This document shows positions 39,443-47,550 of a stretch of 64,000 nt of DNA, piece by piece. The position numbers and the translations under genes were made by a program. Position 1 is the stretch's first letter, and every line of letters starts with the position of its first letter. A model generated the notes under the pieces. The model saw only the letters and a program-made list of their open reading frames with translations, had not been told where the DNA came from and made no database searches. Origin of the DNA: Leptospira sp. (GTDB lineage Bacteria; Spirochaetota; Leptospiria; Leptospirales; Leptospiraceae); contig JAACWH010000024.1 of assembly GCA_009991425.1 (NCBI GenBank), forward strand, positions 1-64,000, in the 5' to 3' direction.

Positions 39443-39557
39443 TTCCTTAAAGAAAGATTAAAAACTTTTTTAGGCAAGGTTTTTTTTACTGTTCTGTATT
39501 TTTTTGGAATTAATTTCTCTAAATCATTCTTTTGCGACAAACTATCTTTGAGGATTT

Positions 39558-41129
39558 ATGAAAGGAAAATATGCCTTAGTGCACACATTTGCAAATATAG
39601 GAAATACCATTCAGCCTATACGTGTTGAAATTTATTTGAGACGTGGTATTCCAGGATTCCAAGTTGTTGGACTAGCTGGACGAAATATACGAGAGTCAAA
39701 GGATAGAATCCGAGCTGCTATCGAATCCTCTGGTTTTGAATATCCATTTCAAAATATAACTATAAATTTAAGTCCTTCTAGTAAAAAAAAGGAAGGCTCC
39801 CAATTTGATCTTACAATAGCAGTTGGTATTCTTCTTGCTTCGCAACAGTTAGATTTTTCTGATTATGGAAATCTTTTCTTGATAGGAGAACTAGCATTAA
39901 ATGGAGATATATTACCTGTATCAAATATAGCTAAACTTCTATCCAATCCTTTACCTTTGAATTCTTCTCTACTTATTCCTAAAAATAACTTTGAAGAAAT
40001 TTCTATATTCGAAACATCTTTAAAATTCATAGCCTTAGATAAACTTTCAGATCTAAGAGATAAAAATTCATTACAAGAGGAAACTAAGTCTAAAATTTTT
40101 TATACTGGTAATGAGTGTCAAATTGAAGTGGGTATTGATTCTAAATATAAGCCGATTAAAAATAAAACCTTATACCTTTATTCTGGTCAAAAACTCGCCT
40201 TTGAAGCTATGCTCTACGCGCTAATGGGACACCATCATTTACTCATTACAGGAATTCCTGGATCTGGAAAAACAATGATGGCAGAACTTGCAGATCAATT
40301 ACAAAGTAAACCTAGTGCTGAAGAGTGGAAAGAAATTTATGTATTGAATCAACAATACCAATCTCTTGACCCTAGAATTCCATTGAGACCATTTCGCATG
40401 CCTCATCATTCAATTACTGCCAACGGACTATTAGGAGGTGGAAGCAAGCTTCAGATTGGTGAGATATCCTTAGCTCATAGAGGTATACTTGTATTGGATG
40501 AGTTTGGTGAAATTAAATCAAGTATTTTGCAGAATCTAAGAGAACCAATGGAGAAAGGCAATATCGAACTTCATAGAAATTCTCAATGGGCTGAATTCCC
40601 TACTCGTTTTCAAATGATAGCTTTATCAAATCTATGTCCATGTGGAAATTTCAATTCGCGCATAACTTTATGCATCTGCAAGAAAGATCAAATAAGAAAC
40701 TACCTTTCTAAAATATCAGGTCCCATTTTAGAAAGGTTCGATATCATCACTGAAATTCATAAAACTAATACTGATTATGATAATAAAATAAGAAATGAAA
40801 CTGAAATTTCTTTACTAGAAGTTCGAGACAAAATACAAAATGTCCGAGAAATTCAATGGGAACGTTTCAAGGATAAGAAGATATATAACAATTCTGAAAT
40901 TCCATCAGATGAAATTTTTAACTACTTAGAATGGAACTCAAAAGATGAGCAAGAATTTAGTAATAGAGTTAAATATTTCAATTTTAGTTTTAGGGAAAAA
41001 CTGAAAATACTTAGAGTGGCTAGAACGATTGCAGATTCAAAATCTAAGGGAAAAGTTGAAGATGAAGATTTAACTATTGCTATAGGTCTACGAGAAGGAA
41101 GTAAAACAATCAAATTTCTCGCAGCCTAA
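39558..41129 (+). CDS. ComM/YifB-family Mg-chelatase-like AAA+ ATPase
   Basis: The 523-residue protein has an N-terminal Lon-like S5/protease-fold domain (about 1-170: VEIYLRRGIPGFQVVGLAGRNIRESKDRIRAAI), then an AAA+ core with Walker A GIPGSGKTMMAEL, FRMPHHSITANGLLGGG, Walker B GILVLDEFGE and a four-Cys element (CPCGNF...CIC). It ends with the Mg-chelatase C-terminal lid (ILRVARTIADSKSKG). ComM in competent bacteria is a branch-migration helicase for DNA integration; in other bacteria the role is undefined. It is the only plus-strand gene between 25.8 and 64 kb. Confidence 0.93.
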   Translation: MKGKYALVHTFANIGNTIQPIRVEIYLRRGIPGFQVVGLAGRNIRESKDRIRAAIESSGFEYPFQNITINLSPSSKKKEGSQFDLTIAVGILLASQQLDFSDYGNLFLIGELALNGDILPVSNIAKLLSNPLPLNSSLLIPKNNFEEISIFETSLKFIALDKLSDLRDKNSLQEETKSKIFYTGNECQIEVGIDSKYKPIKNKTLYLYSGQKLAFEAMLYALMGHHHLLITGIPGSGKTMMAELADQLQSKPSAEEWKEIYVLNQQYQSLDPRIPLRPFRMPHHSITANGLLGGGSKLQIGEISLAHRGILVLDEFGEIKSSILQNLREPMEKGNIELHRNSQWAEFPTRFQMIALSNLCPCGNFNSRITLCICKKDQIRNYLSKISGPILERFDIITEIHKTNTDYDNKIRNETEISLLEVRDKIQNVREIQWERFKDKKIYNNSEIPSDEIFNYLEWNSKDEQEFSNRVKYFNFSFREKLKILRVARTIADSKSKGKVEDEDLTIAIGLREGSKTIKFLAA

Positions 41130-41140
41130 AATTCATTTAA

Positions 41141-41341
41141 TTACTTGCTAATAAAATGTAGTAACTCGACAGCAATTTTATCAATAGCAAAATCCATATA
41201 ATTTGGGTCTAATATCCTTTTCTTATAAGATTCTGATTTCTTTATAATTTTAGAAGATTGTCCAGATTTTCTGAGCATAACTGGATCAGGTCCAAATCCT
41301 GTTGATTCGGCTAAGTTTCCTTGGATGGATAATTTTTTCAT
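41141..41341 (-). CDS. Small hypothetical protein, weakly FlgM-like C-terminus
   Basis: I choose ATG 41341 because AAGGAAG precedes it at normal spacing; a start 24 bases upstream lacks one. That gives 66 residues: a Gly/Ser-rich, probably disordered N-terminal half, then KRILDPNYMDFAIDKIAVELLHFI, which by eye recalls the C-terminal helix of anti-sigma-28 factor FlgM (IxxGxYxVDxxKIAxxLLxF). The match is weak and unverified. It lies downstream of a FlhB-like domain gene and a FliK-like gene, which makes a flagellar role conceivable. Otherwise unknown. Confidence 0.5.
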   Translation of the reverse strand: MKKLSIQGNLAESTGFGPDPVMLRKSGQSSKIIKKSESYKKRILDPNYMDFAIDKIAVELLHFISK

Positions 41342-41425
41342 TGTTTTACTTCCTTGTAAATGCATTGACTCTTCCGTGAGTCACATTTTAACAAATCGGC
41401 GTCTTATGTGATGAACTTAAAAAAA

Positions 41426-41773
41426 CTAATTTGAGAGATGAGAATAAAAATTTACTTTACTTTTTTCATCAACTGCTATGAGACAAAATGATACAGCAAA
41501 GGAACCAAACTGTGTATTATTCAAGAGATAGCTCTGTAGAACAGATTGCATCTTTAAAAGTTTGGCTTTAGTCATTGTTAAATAAGGATGAAAGTCTTCT
41601 TCTATCACCCTGCGGTATTTCACTTCTATAGCGTAGAGGACTTCGTCTTTGATTGCGATTATGTCTAGTTCCCCAAGTTTTATTCGGAAATTTCTTTCTA
41701 ATATTCGGTAATTCTGAGTGATTAAAAATTCGACTGCCGTATCTTCTCCGAATTTTCCTTTAACTATATTCAA
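41426..41773 (-). CDS. YraN-family (UPF0102) predicted nuclease
   Basis: This 115-residue protein has the family pattern GKFGEDTAVEFL, ILERNF, GELDIIA and AIEVKYR; the acidic residues plus Lys make the restriction-endonuclease-like active site (GE...D...ExK). The family is widespread and functionally unproven, often near rnhB or yifB, both of which are close here. It is 12 bases downstream of the HD-GYP gene. Confidence 0.87.
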   Translation of the reverse strand: MNIVKGKFGEDTAVEFLITQNYRILERNFRIKLGELDIIAIKDEVLYAIEVKYRRVIEEDFHPYLTMTKAKLLKMQSVLQSYLLNNTQFGSFAVSFCLIAVDEKSKVNFYSHLSN

Positions 41774-41785
41774 ATAGTAAAATCC

Positions 41786-42958
41786 TTAAATGGATACTTT
41801 GGCGTCGACTGGTTTTGTTATATAAAGTTGTAAATCTGTTCCTAAATTCGAAAACTGAAGAGTTTTTACTTTTTCTCCATTTGATTCTTTTATGATTCTG
41901 ACCGAAGGTCGAATTGGCTTATCTTTGTTGACATCTAATACCATTGCAATTCTACCATCTGATAATTCGACATACGAACCAAGTGGATACATTGATTGTA
42001 TATTTAAAAATAGCCTAACCATTTTTAAATCAAACTTTGTTACCATTTCTCCAATCATTTTTTTGATTGCCTCATGGGGAAGTAAAGCCTGTCTCTGTGG
42101 TCTTTTCGAGATTAAAGACGAATAATTATCTGCTATAGAATATATTCTTGCGAATTCTTCAATGGAGTTCCCACTTATTTTCTGAGGATAACCACTTCCA
42201 TCAAAATTCTCATGATGTTGTAAACAAACAACAGCTAGAGTGTTTTTAAGTTTGATTCTTTGAGTGAGAACTTGGTAACCCACAAGAGTATGTTTATAAA
42301 TTACTTTTTTTTCTGCTTCATCTAAGGGACCCGTCTTCTCAGATATATTATTTGGAACAAGCAACATTCCGATATCGGCCATAAGCGAGGCAAGAGCTAA
42401 ATCAATTAATTTTGGACGGGAATAGTCCATGTTCATTCCAATAACTACAGCAAAAAAAGTGGAGTTAACTACTTGGTGGTAGAGATAATTATTATTTTGA
42501 TGGAAAGAGTTTAAATAAACAGAGATTTGTGAGTTGTTTTTTACATAATCACAGATTTTTTCCGCAACGTCGCGAAACTCGCGTATCTCGATGGATTTGC
42601 CATCTGCTATAATTTTATATGACTTTTTTACAATTTCTAAAGCACTAGAATATATCGTATCAAATTCAAATCGATTGTGAATGATTTTATCATAAAAGAC
42701 CTTCAGTCTGAGCGCATCTTCATTTTGATCTAAGAATGGTAGTTTATCATCTGAAAATTTATTTGCATTTTCAGCAATTGCTTCTTCAATTTTATTTCCA
42801 TCAGAATAGACTTCTTTGATTCCAAATTTGGTAAGTCTTTCTAGATCAGCTACTGAAATAGGAGAATTAGAGCTTATAAATACCGTATCGGGATCTAAAT
42901 AGACGGGTTTAGAAAATCTATCCCCTTTTCTAAGACTTGATACTTCTATTTTTTTCAT
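41786..42958 (-). CDS. HD-GYP domain protein with degenerate HD dyad
   Basis: In this 390-residue protein an N-terminal adaptor (about 1-70, KKIEVSSLRKGDRFSKPVYLD) is followed by a helical linker and an HD-GYP domain (about 165-320). HD-GYP proteins hydrolyse c-di-GMP with bi- or trinuclear iron. The GYP half is intact (HHENFDGSGYP) and so are KHTLVG and the SIAD motif, but the first His of the HD pair is Ala: MADIGM instead of HDIGK, confirmed at nucleotide level. It may be inactive or a c-di-GMP/protein-binding relative. The neighbouring flagellar-like genes suggest a motility context. Confidence 0.85.
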   Translation of the reverse strand: MKKIEVSSLRKGDRFSKPVYLDPDTVFISSNSPISVADLERLTKFGIKEVYSDGNKIEEAIAENANKFSDDKLPFLDQNEDALRLKVFYDKIIHNRFEFDTIYSSALEIVKKSYKIIADGKSIEIREFRDVAEKICDYVKNNSQISVYLNSFHQNNNYLYHQVVNSTFFAVVIGMNMDYSRPKLIDLALASLMADIGMLLVPNNISEKTGPLDEAEKKVIYKHTLVGYQVLTQRIKLKNTLAVVCLQHHENFDGSGYPQKISGNSIEEFARIYSIADNYSSLISKRPQRQALLPHEAIKKMIGEMVTKFDLKMVRLFLNIQSMYPLGSYVELSDGRIAMVLDVNKDKPIRPSVRIIKESNGEKVKTLQFSNLGTDLQLYITKPVDAKVSI

Positions 42959-42966
42959 TTTGGATT

Positions 42967-43227
42967 CTACTCGCTCTTACCTTTTTTTTCTTGTTCCCAG
43001 AGATATCTGAATACTACGGAAACTGCCTTATATAGATTATCGGGAATTTCCACCCCCAAACCTAATCTAGATAGTGATTCTGCCAAGCTTTTATCTTCTA
43101 TAATCTGAACATCTTTTCGCTCTGCAATCTGTAGAATTCGTTCGGCTAGGGTTCCTTCCCCCTTTGCAACAAGACGAGGCGCATTATCGGCTGTAGGAAG
43201 GAATCTCAGTGCTACAGCCTTTTTCAA
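42967..43227 (-). CDS. Stand-alone FlhB C-terminal-like protein (FlhX/YlqH)
   Basis: The 86 residues match the cytoplasmic C-terminal domain of flagellar export switch FlhB (AVALRFLPTADNAPRLVAKGEG, IIEDKSLAESLSRLGLGVEIP, LYKAVSVVFRYLW) without the membrane part and without the NPTH autocleavage motif. Bacillus YlqH/FlhX proteins have the same form; some can partly substitute for cleaved FlhB C-domain. Translation overlaps the FliK-like gene by 4 bases, mirroring the Bacillus ylqG-ylqH pair. Confidence 0.88.
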   Translation of the reverse strand: MKKAVALRFLPTADNAPRLVAKGEGTLAERILQIAERKDVQIIEDKSLAESLSRLGLGVEIPDNLYKAVSVVFRYLWEQEKKGKSE

Positions 43228-44003
43228 GCTAACCAGCCTTTAGATTCTTGAAAGTAACTTCTTGAGTTGAATTCTACAAGTATAGATTGTGGAAGAATTC
43301 CTTCCTCAGTAAAATATTTTTTAAGATTTTGAATTTTATCTAAAAACATCTCATAAAATTCAGAAGTCTCGAATTGTGAATGAAGATTCCAGCTTTTACC
43401 ATTTTTAGAAAAAGAAAAAAGAAAACGAGCCTTACTATAAGAATTTGAGTTGTATTCTAATAAAAATGCCTTACTAAATTCTTCAGAAGTAAAATAACCT
43501 TCAGCATTTGAATTTTCCCAATTCCAATTGAACATCTCTACATTTTTAGACCAAGGAAAGAAAGAAAAAAGTTGATTTAACATTTTAATTACTTTATCCT
43601 CTGCTAATTCTCTGTGTTCGTGATTAGTTAGAACTTGTTCAATGGTTTCCTTGATTCCTTTTTCATGAATATCTCTAGTATTATTAGTATTAATTGGTAA
43701 CGTTATTTCATCTTTAGATTCAGAATTAGCCATTTGAAGTAGAATTTTTCTTTGCAGAATAGACCATTGTATATTTTTACCATCAGTTTTTTCCAATAAA
43801 ATAGATTCATTAGCAAAAAGTTTGGTTGTGATTTTGGCTTCTAATATCTTAGATTGGATCAGAAGTTTCGCATAATCACCAGCTTGGTAGTTTTTGGAAA
43901 TTTCTGCCAAAACTCGATTTTCTTTTGAAATTAAATTTTCAGATTGAGACTTTAACTCGACAAAATGTAATTTAGCAGATCTTTGGGTAGGCTGAGGTTT
44001 CAT
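43224..44003 (-). CDS. FliK/YlqG-like protein (tentative)
   Basis: This 259-residue soluble protein has no recognised motif. The C-terminal half has the alternating pattern seen in FliK hook-length-control C domains: a beta strand pair (YSKARFLFSFSKNG, WNLHSQFETS) followed by LDKIQNLKKYFTEEGI and a final strand. Position supports this: in Bacillus, rnhB is followed by ylqG and ylqH, and here rnhB-this gene-FlhX overlap each other by 4 bases. The N-terminal part is helical and charged. I call it FliK-like on synteny plus pattern only. Confidence 0.55.
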   Translation of the reverse strand: MKPQPTQRSAKLHFVELKSQSENLISKENRVLAEISKNYQAGDYAKLLIQSKILEAKITTKLFANESILLEKTDGKNIQWSILQRKILLQMANSESKDEITLPINTNNTRDIHEKGIKETIEQVLTNHEHRELAEDKVIKMLNQLFSFFPWSKNVEMFNWNWENSNAEGYFTSEEFSKAFLLEYNSNSYSKARFLFSFSKNGKSWNLHSQFETSEFYEMFLDKIQNLKKYFTEEGILPQSILVEFNSRSYFQESKGWLA

Positions 44004-44641
44004 GAATCGAGAATATTTTTACAATAGCTTATTCTATGAATCTTGGATAGCCCTTTTTTTCGGATAGCATCACAATGCTTTTGAGTTCCATATCCCATAT
44101 TTTTTTCAAATTCATAACCAGATATTTTCCTGCTATAAACTTCCATTATACGGTCTCTTGCTACTTTGGCTAATATAGATGCAGCTGCAACAGAAACAAC
44201 AGAGTTGTCTGCCTTAGGAATAGAAATATAATTAGGAATATTCTTCCAGATTATAGATTGGTTTAATTTATAATTACCATCTAGTATGAAAAAGCAATCT
44301 TCTGCTTGTAATTTTGTTATAGCCTTACCAAGTGCATAAAATATGGCCTGATTGATATTCCACTTTTCAATAAATTTTGGACTTACAGATTGAATGATCC
44401 ATTTTTCTGAAACTTCTTGAATTTCAGGAAATAATTCCATTCGTTTTTTTGCTGAAATCTTTTTAGAATCAGCTATGCCTTTGAGTAATTCGCCCTTGTG
44501 AATCTGTGTTAGAGTTTTTTCTGAAAAGGAAACTATTGCTATAGTAACTGGACCTGCGAGCGGACCTCTTCCTGCCTCATCAAATCCAAAGACTGCCGGA
44601 AAATGAAAAAACTCCGATTCTTTGTAGGAAAAGGAGTTCAT
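44000..44641 (-). CDS. rnhB: Ribonuclease HII
   Basis: The 213-residue enzyme removes ribonucleotides and RNA primers from RNA-DNA hybrids. The DEDD active site is present: FDEAGRGPLAGP (Asp, Glu), the GIADSKKIS block, the ILDG Asp and the KADNSVVSVAAASILAKVARD Asp. It lies 32 bases downstream of rplS in the rpsP operon, the same order as in many Firmicutes, and overlaps the FliK-like gene by 4 bases. Confidence 0.95.
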   Translation of the reverse strand: MNSFSYKESEFFHFPAVFGFDEAGRGPLAGPVTIAIVSFSEKTLTQIHKGELLKGIADSKKISAKKRMELFPEIQEVSEKWIIQSVSPKFIEKWNINQAIFYALGKAITKLQAEDCFFILDGNYKLNQSIIWKNIPNYISIPKADNSVVSVAAASILAKVARDRIMEVYSRKISGYEFEKNMGYGTQKHCDAIRKKGLSKIHRISYCKNILDS

Positions 44642-44673
44642 TTCAGTAATTTTAGTTTAATTCTTAAAGAAAA

Positions 44674-45126
44674 TTAAGCTGTAGCTTCTTCGGCTGGCTT
44701 TTCAGCGGCAGCCTTAGCTATTGCAGCATTTTCCTTAACTTTATCTTCATGAAGTTTTCTTTCTTTAGCGACGATAGCCTGTCCGCCTTTCTTTTCTTTG
44801 ATTCTAGCTTCTTTACCGAATTTATCTCTAAGATAGAAAAGTTTAGCTCTTCTAACTTTACCTTTACGTATAAGTTCAATGCGAGCAATTTTTGGTGAAT
44901 GAACCGGGAAAATTCTTTCCACTCCAACATCATAAGAAATTCTTCTTACAGTGAAAGTCTTAGAGTAACCTTTGTTACTAATTGAAATGACAACACCCTC
45001 ATAAGCCTGAATTCTTTCTTTACCAGACTCAACAATTCTGTAGTATACTTTAACTGTGTCACCAATTTCAAAATTGATTTCGTTTTTTTGTTCACTCTCA
45101 AGAGCTTTTGTAATTGCTTGGTTCAT
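44674..45126 (-). CDS. rplS: 50S ribosomal protein L19
   Basis: The 150-residue L19 has the conserved core [32 protein letters not shown] and [19 protein letters not shown]. It sits at the 30S-50S interface. The C-terminal extension (about 120-150, Lys/Ala/Glu-rich, KPAEEATA end) is longer than in model L19 proteins and probably disordered. It follows trmD after 27 bases, the standard rpsP-rimM-trmD-rplS order. Confidence 0.97.
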   Translation of the reverse strand: MNQAITKALESEQKNEINFEIGDTVKVYYRIVESGKERIQAYEGVVISISNKGYSKTFTVRRISYDVGVERIFPVHSPKIARIELIRKGKVRRAKLFYLRDKFGKEARIKEKKGGQAIVAKERKLHEDKVKENAAIAKAAAEKPAEEATA

Positions 45127-45153
45127 ATTCTTCCTATCCAGTTAATTCAATAA

Positions 45154-45798
45154 TTACTTTTTCTTGCGGTTGGCTTCCCGCCATAAATCAATCTCTTTAT
45201 GATTGCCGTCCGTTAGCACATCTGGAACTTTCCAACCCATGAAATCTCTTGGTTTTGTGTACTGAGGATACTCTAAAACGTCGGATTCATTATGGGATTC
45301 TTCTAAAAGACTGGAAATCTTTCCTAGATAGCCCGGAATCAATCGTGAAATACAGTCAGCAATGCAAATAGCTGCAATATCACCCGATGAAATTACATAA
45401 TTTCCAAGAGCCACTTCCCTGTCAATTAAGTGTTCACTAACCCTTCCATCGATTCCTTCATAATAACCAGATAAAAAGGTTATTGGCTCATTGAATTGAG
45501 CAAATTCACTTGCTAATTCTTGGCTCCAAGTCTCACCACTAGCAGATAGCATGACAACCTTCCCTTTCTGATCCCCTAAGGATTCCAGAGCCCTGTAGAT
45601 GGGACCGATTTGAAGTAGCATTCCAGGTCCGCCACCATAGATAGTATCATCGATTCTATTGTGCTTATTTCCAGCAAAATCTCTTAATTGAATCGTATTG
45701 ACTTCAATTACATTTTTTTCCAAAGCTTTTCCAGGAACCCCTGTCTTAAAGAACGCATCTATTCTTTCTGGAAACAAGGTGATAAAATTAAATTTCAA
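45154..45798 (-). CDS. trmD: tRNA (guanine37-N1)-methyltransferase
   Basis: The 214-residue SPOUT methyltransferase modifies G37 next to the anticodon of tRNAs reading CNN/GGN-type codons and so prevents frameshifting. Motifs: [26 protein letters not shown], the trefoil-knot [13 protein letters not shown] and [11 protein letters not shown]. It is slightly shorter than E. coli TrmD because of a shorter C-terminal domain. It overlaps the rimM end by 11 bases. Confidence 0.97.
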   Translation of the reverse strand: MKFNFITLFPERIDAFFKTGVPGKALEKNVIEVNTIQLRDFAGNKHNRIDDTIYGGGPGMLLQIGPIYRALESLGDQKGKVVMLSASGETWSQELASEFAQFNEPITFLSGYYEGIDGRVSEHLIDREVALGNYVISSGDIAAICIADCISRLIPGYLGKISSLLEESHNESDVLEYPQYTKPRDFMGWKVPDVLTDGNHKEIDLWREANRKKK

Positions 45799-46414
45799 TC
45801 CAACTCTCCCAGTCTTTCACAACCAAGAAATTTTTAGATAGATTTACCTCACCTACCCAAACACTTAAAAAAGGGATAAGAATCTTTCGTTCTAGATTAG
45901 AACAAATTAAAATAAAATGCGCAGGTGTTTCTGTAATTTCAGTAACTTTGAATCCAGTGGCTTGATTCTTCTCATCATAAACTTCTAAATTTTCCAACTG
46001 AAAAATGTAAAACTCATTTTCTAGAAGAGATTCAGAAGCAACCAAAGATTGATCAATTTGGATATCGGCAGATCTCCAGTCATCCCAATACTCAGGAATT
46101 TTGACAGCATCAACAGAAATTAAAATATAATTTGGTTTAATTTCAAATTTAGATATTGTTAGTATTTTTTTTTGGTTATTTTTAGTTAATTGAACTGATA
46201 GAGGTGTTGTTAGGTTATTCCAAGAATCACCAAAATTTTTAACCTTAGCCCATCCATGAATTCCATGAGATGAGGCTATGGTGCCTATTGTAATAAGTTT
46301 GTTTTCTTGGGAGGGATTAATCGAGGATTTCGAGTTGGGTATTTCTACCCTGTTTGATAGAGGCTGCTTGGAGAATGATTCTGAGTGCTTTAGCAATTCT
46401 TCCATTCTTTCCAA
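45788..46414 (-). CDS. rimM: 16S rRNA processing protein RimM (start uncertain)
   Basis: RimM helps late 30S assembly by binding S19. The N-terminal domain begins at [21 protein letters not shown] and the C-terminal PRC-barrel covers about residues 130-208 ([35 protein letters not shown]). The start is a problem: ATG 46414 lies 98 bases inside khpA, and no ATG, GTG or TTG occurs between there and the conserved core. A rare ATT at 46321, overlapping the khpA stop codon, would give a protein of normal length (177 residues). I give the longest frame as the outer limit. Confidence 0.88.
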   Translation of the reverse strand: MERMEELLKHSESFSKQPLSNRVEIPNSKSSINPSQENKLITIGTIASSHGIHGWAKVKNFGDSWNNLTTPLSVQLTKNNQKKILTISKFEIKPNYILISVDAVKIPEYWDDWRSADIQIDQSLVASESLLENEFYIFQLENLEVYDEKNQATGFKVTEITETPAHFILICSNLERKILIPFLSVWVGEVNLSKNFLVVKDWESWIEI

Positions 46415-46547
46415 TTACCTTACCAATATCCTTTTGAGCAACAGTCAATTCAAGAATGTTCGTCTCATTTCCTTCAACTTCACGAATCTGAATCTCTTCA
46501 GGTTCATCAACCAAAGAAGTTGTGATATAACGAATCAATGGTTCCAT
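46317..46547 (-). CDS. khpA: KH-domain RNA-binding protein KhpA
   Basis: The 76 residues from ATG 46547, which follows the rpsP stop by 7 bases with AGGA overlapping that stop, form a single KH domain. It carries the GxxG motif in [16 protein letters not shown] and the opening [16 protein letters not shown]. KhpA proteins bind RNA, usually with KhpB, and occur between rpsP and rimM in many bacteria. An upstream start at 46574 is possible but would overlap rpsP. Confidence 0.93.
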   Translation of the reverse strand: MEPLIRYITTSLVDEPEEIQIREVEGNETNILELTVAQKDIGKVIGKNGRIAKALRIILQAASIKQGRNTQLEILD

Positions 46548-46554
46548 AAGGATA

Positions 46555-46812
46555 TTATCCTGCAACGTTTCCAAGAATTCCTTGGGTTTTTAAGATATAC
46601 CGAACAGTCTCTGTTGGTTGTGCACCTTTTTTCAGCCAATCTTTTGCTTTATTTTCATCAATAGTAGATTGCTTAGTTCCACCTAGTGTTGGGTGGTAGT
46701 GTCCGATTAATTCAATGAATCTTCCATCACGTGGTGAACGAGAATCAGCCGCTACAATTCTATAATGTGGGTCGTTCTTTGATCCTGTTCTTTGTAGTCT
46801 TAATTTTACCAA
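46555..46812 (-). CDS. rpsP: 30S ribosomal protein S16 (TTG start)
   Basis: The 85-residue S16 is complete: [38 protein letters not shown] and the P.......D....W...GAQPTETV region. S16 is needed for 30S assembly. The start codon is TTG (46812-46810), with AGGG about 8 bases upstream; no in-frame ATG lies nearby. The conserved VKLRL start fixes the position. It is the first gene of the ribosomal operon, 81 bases after rpe, with a likely own promoter. Confidence 0.96.
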   Translation of the reverse strand: MVKLRLQRTGSKNDPHYRIVAADSRSPRDGRFIELIGHYHPTLGGTKQSTIDENKAKDWLKKGAQPTETVRYILKTQGILGNVAG

Positions 46813-46839
46813 TGGATTTCCCTATAAGTCCTTTTTTTT

Positions 46840-46870
46840 ACCATAAAATCAAAATTCCGATCTCTGTCAA
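46840..46870 (-). promoter_or_regulatory. Probable sigma-70 promoter of the rpsP operon
   Basis: On the minus strand, a perfect TTGACA (46870-46865) is followed after 19 bases by TATGGT (46845-46840), with weaker alternatives at 17 spacing. It is in the 81-base gap before rpsP, the only real gap on this strand between 41.8 and 49.4 kb. Spacing is slightly long, so the -10 choice is tentative. Confidence 0.45.
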
Positions 46871-46871
46871 G

Positions 46872-46911
46872 AAATCAGTAGGTTTAGTATCGTTTAAGTG
46901 GATACTGATTT
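46872..46911 (-). repeat. 9-bp inverted repeat at the end of rpe
   Basis: Arms 46872-46880 and 46903-46911 are perfect complements around 22 bases that contain a second, nested AGTATC/GATACT pairing. It spans the rpe stop codon. No T-run follows on the minus strand; the sequence after it runs directly into the TTGACA of the rpsP promoter. It may be an mRNA 3'-end stabiliser or a weak terminator. Confidence 0.35.
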
Positions 46912-47550
46912 TGCGATTTCTTTCAATTTCTTTCCGTTTTCGGAAGGATTTCCTACTTTAAATAAACCCGCACCAACAACACAGATATCCGCACCAGCTT
47001 CAGCTATGGATCGAATGTTGGTCTCATTGACTCCGCCATCTACTTCAATAGCAATCTTATACCCTGAAGTGAGATCTTTGGCTTCTTTGATTTTGTCCAA
47101 ACCACCTTGGATGAACTTCTGACCGTAAAATCCTGGATCGACAGTCATTATGAGTATCAAATCGATATATGGCAGTAAGTATTTCAAGGAGGATACAGGA
47201 GTCATAGGGTTGATGCTAACTCCTACTTTTGCATTTGCTTTCCTTATCTCATCCGATAATCGGACTCCAAAGTTTGTTGTTTCTTGGTGAAATGTTACAT
47301 AGCTTGGATTGAATTCCAAGTATTTTCGAAAATGATCTTCTGGCTTGGATACCATCAAGTGGACATCTAAGGGAATCTTAGTTAGTTGGGAAACTTCACC
47401 AGTTATTGCTTCACCGAAGGAAATTTGTGGCACATAATTACCATCCATGACATCCATGTGTATGTAATCGATGCTTGATTCTTGAAAATCAGGAAGTATA
47501 TTTGCGAGTTGAGTTAGTTTAGTTGCGAGTATGGATGCAGAGATTTTCAT
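46894..47550 (-). CDS. rpe: Ribulose-phosphate 3-epimerase
   Basis: The 218-residue TIM-barrel enzyme interconverts ribulose-5-phosphate and xylulose-5-phosphate in the pentose phosphate pathway. Metal and catalytic residues are in place: [29 protein letters not shown] and EVDGGVN. Its ATG overlaps the stop of the PASTA gene (TAATG), so translation is coupled. The order priA-fmt-PASTA-rpe resembles the Bacillus priA-to-rpe region. Confidence 0.96.
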   Translation of the reverse strand: MKISASILATKLTQLANILPDFQESSIDYIHMDVMDGNYVPQISFGEAITGEVSQLTKIPLDVHLMVSKPEDHFRKYLEFNPSYVTFHQETTNFGVRLSDEIRKANAKVGVSINPMTPVSSLKYLLPYIDLILIMTVDPGFYGQKFIQGGLDKIKEAKDLTSGYKIAIEVDGGVNETNIRSIAEAGADICVVGAGLFKVGNPSENGKKLKEIAKSVST

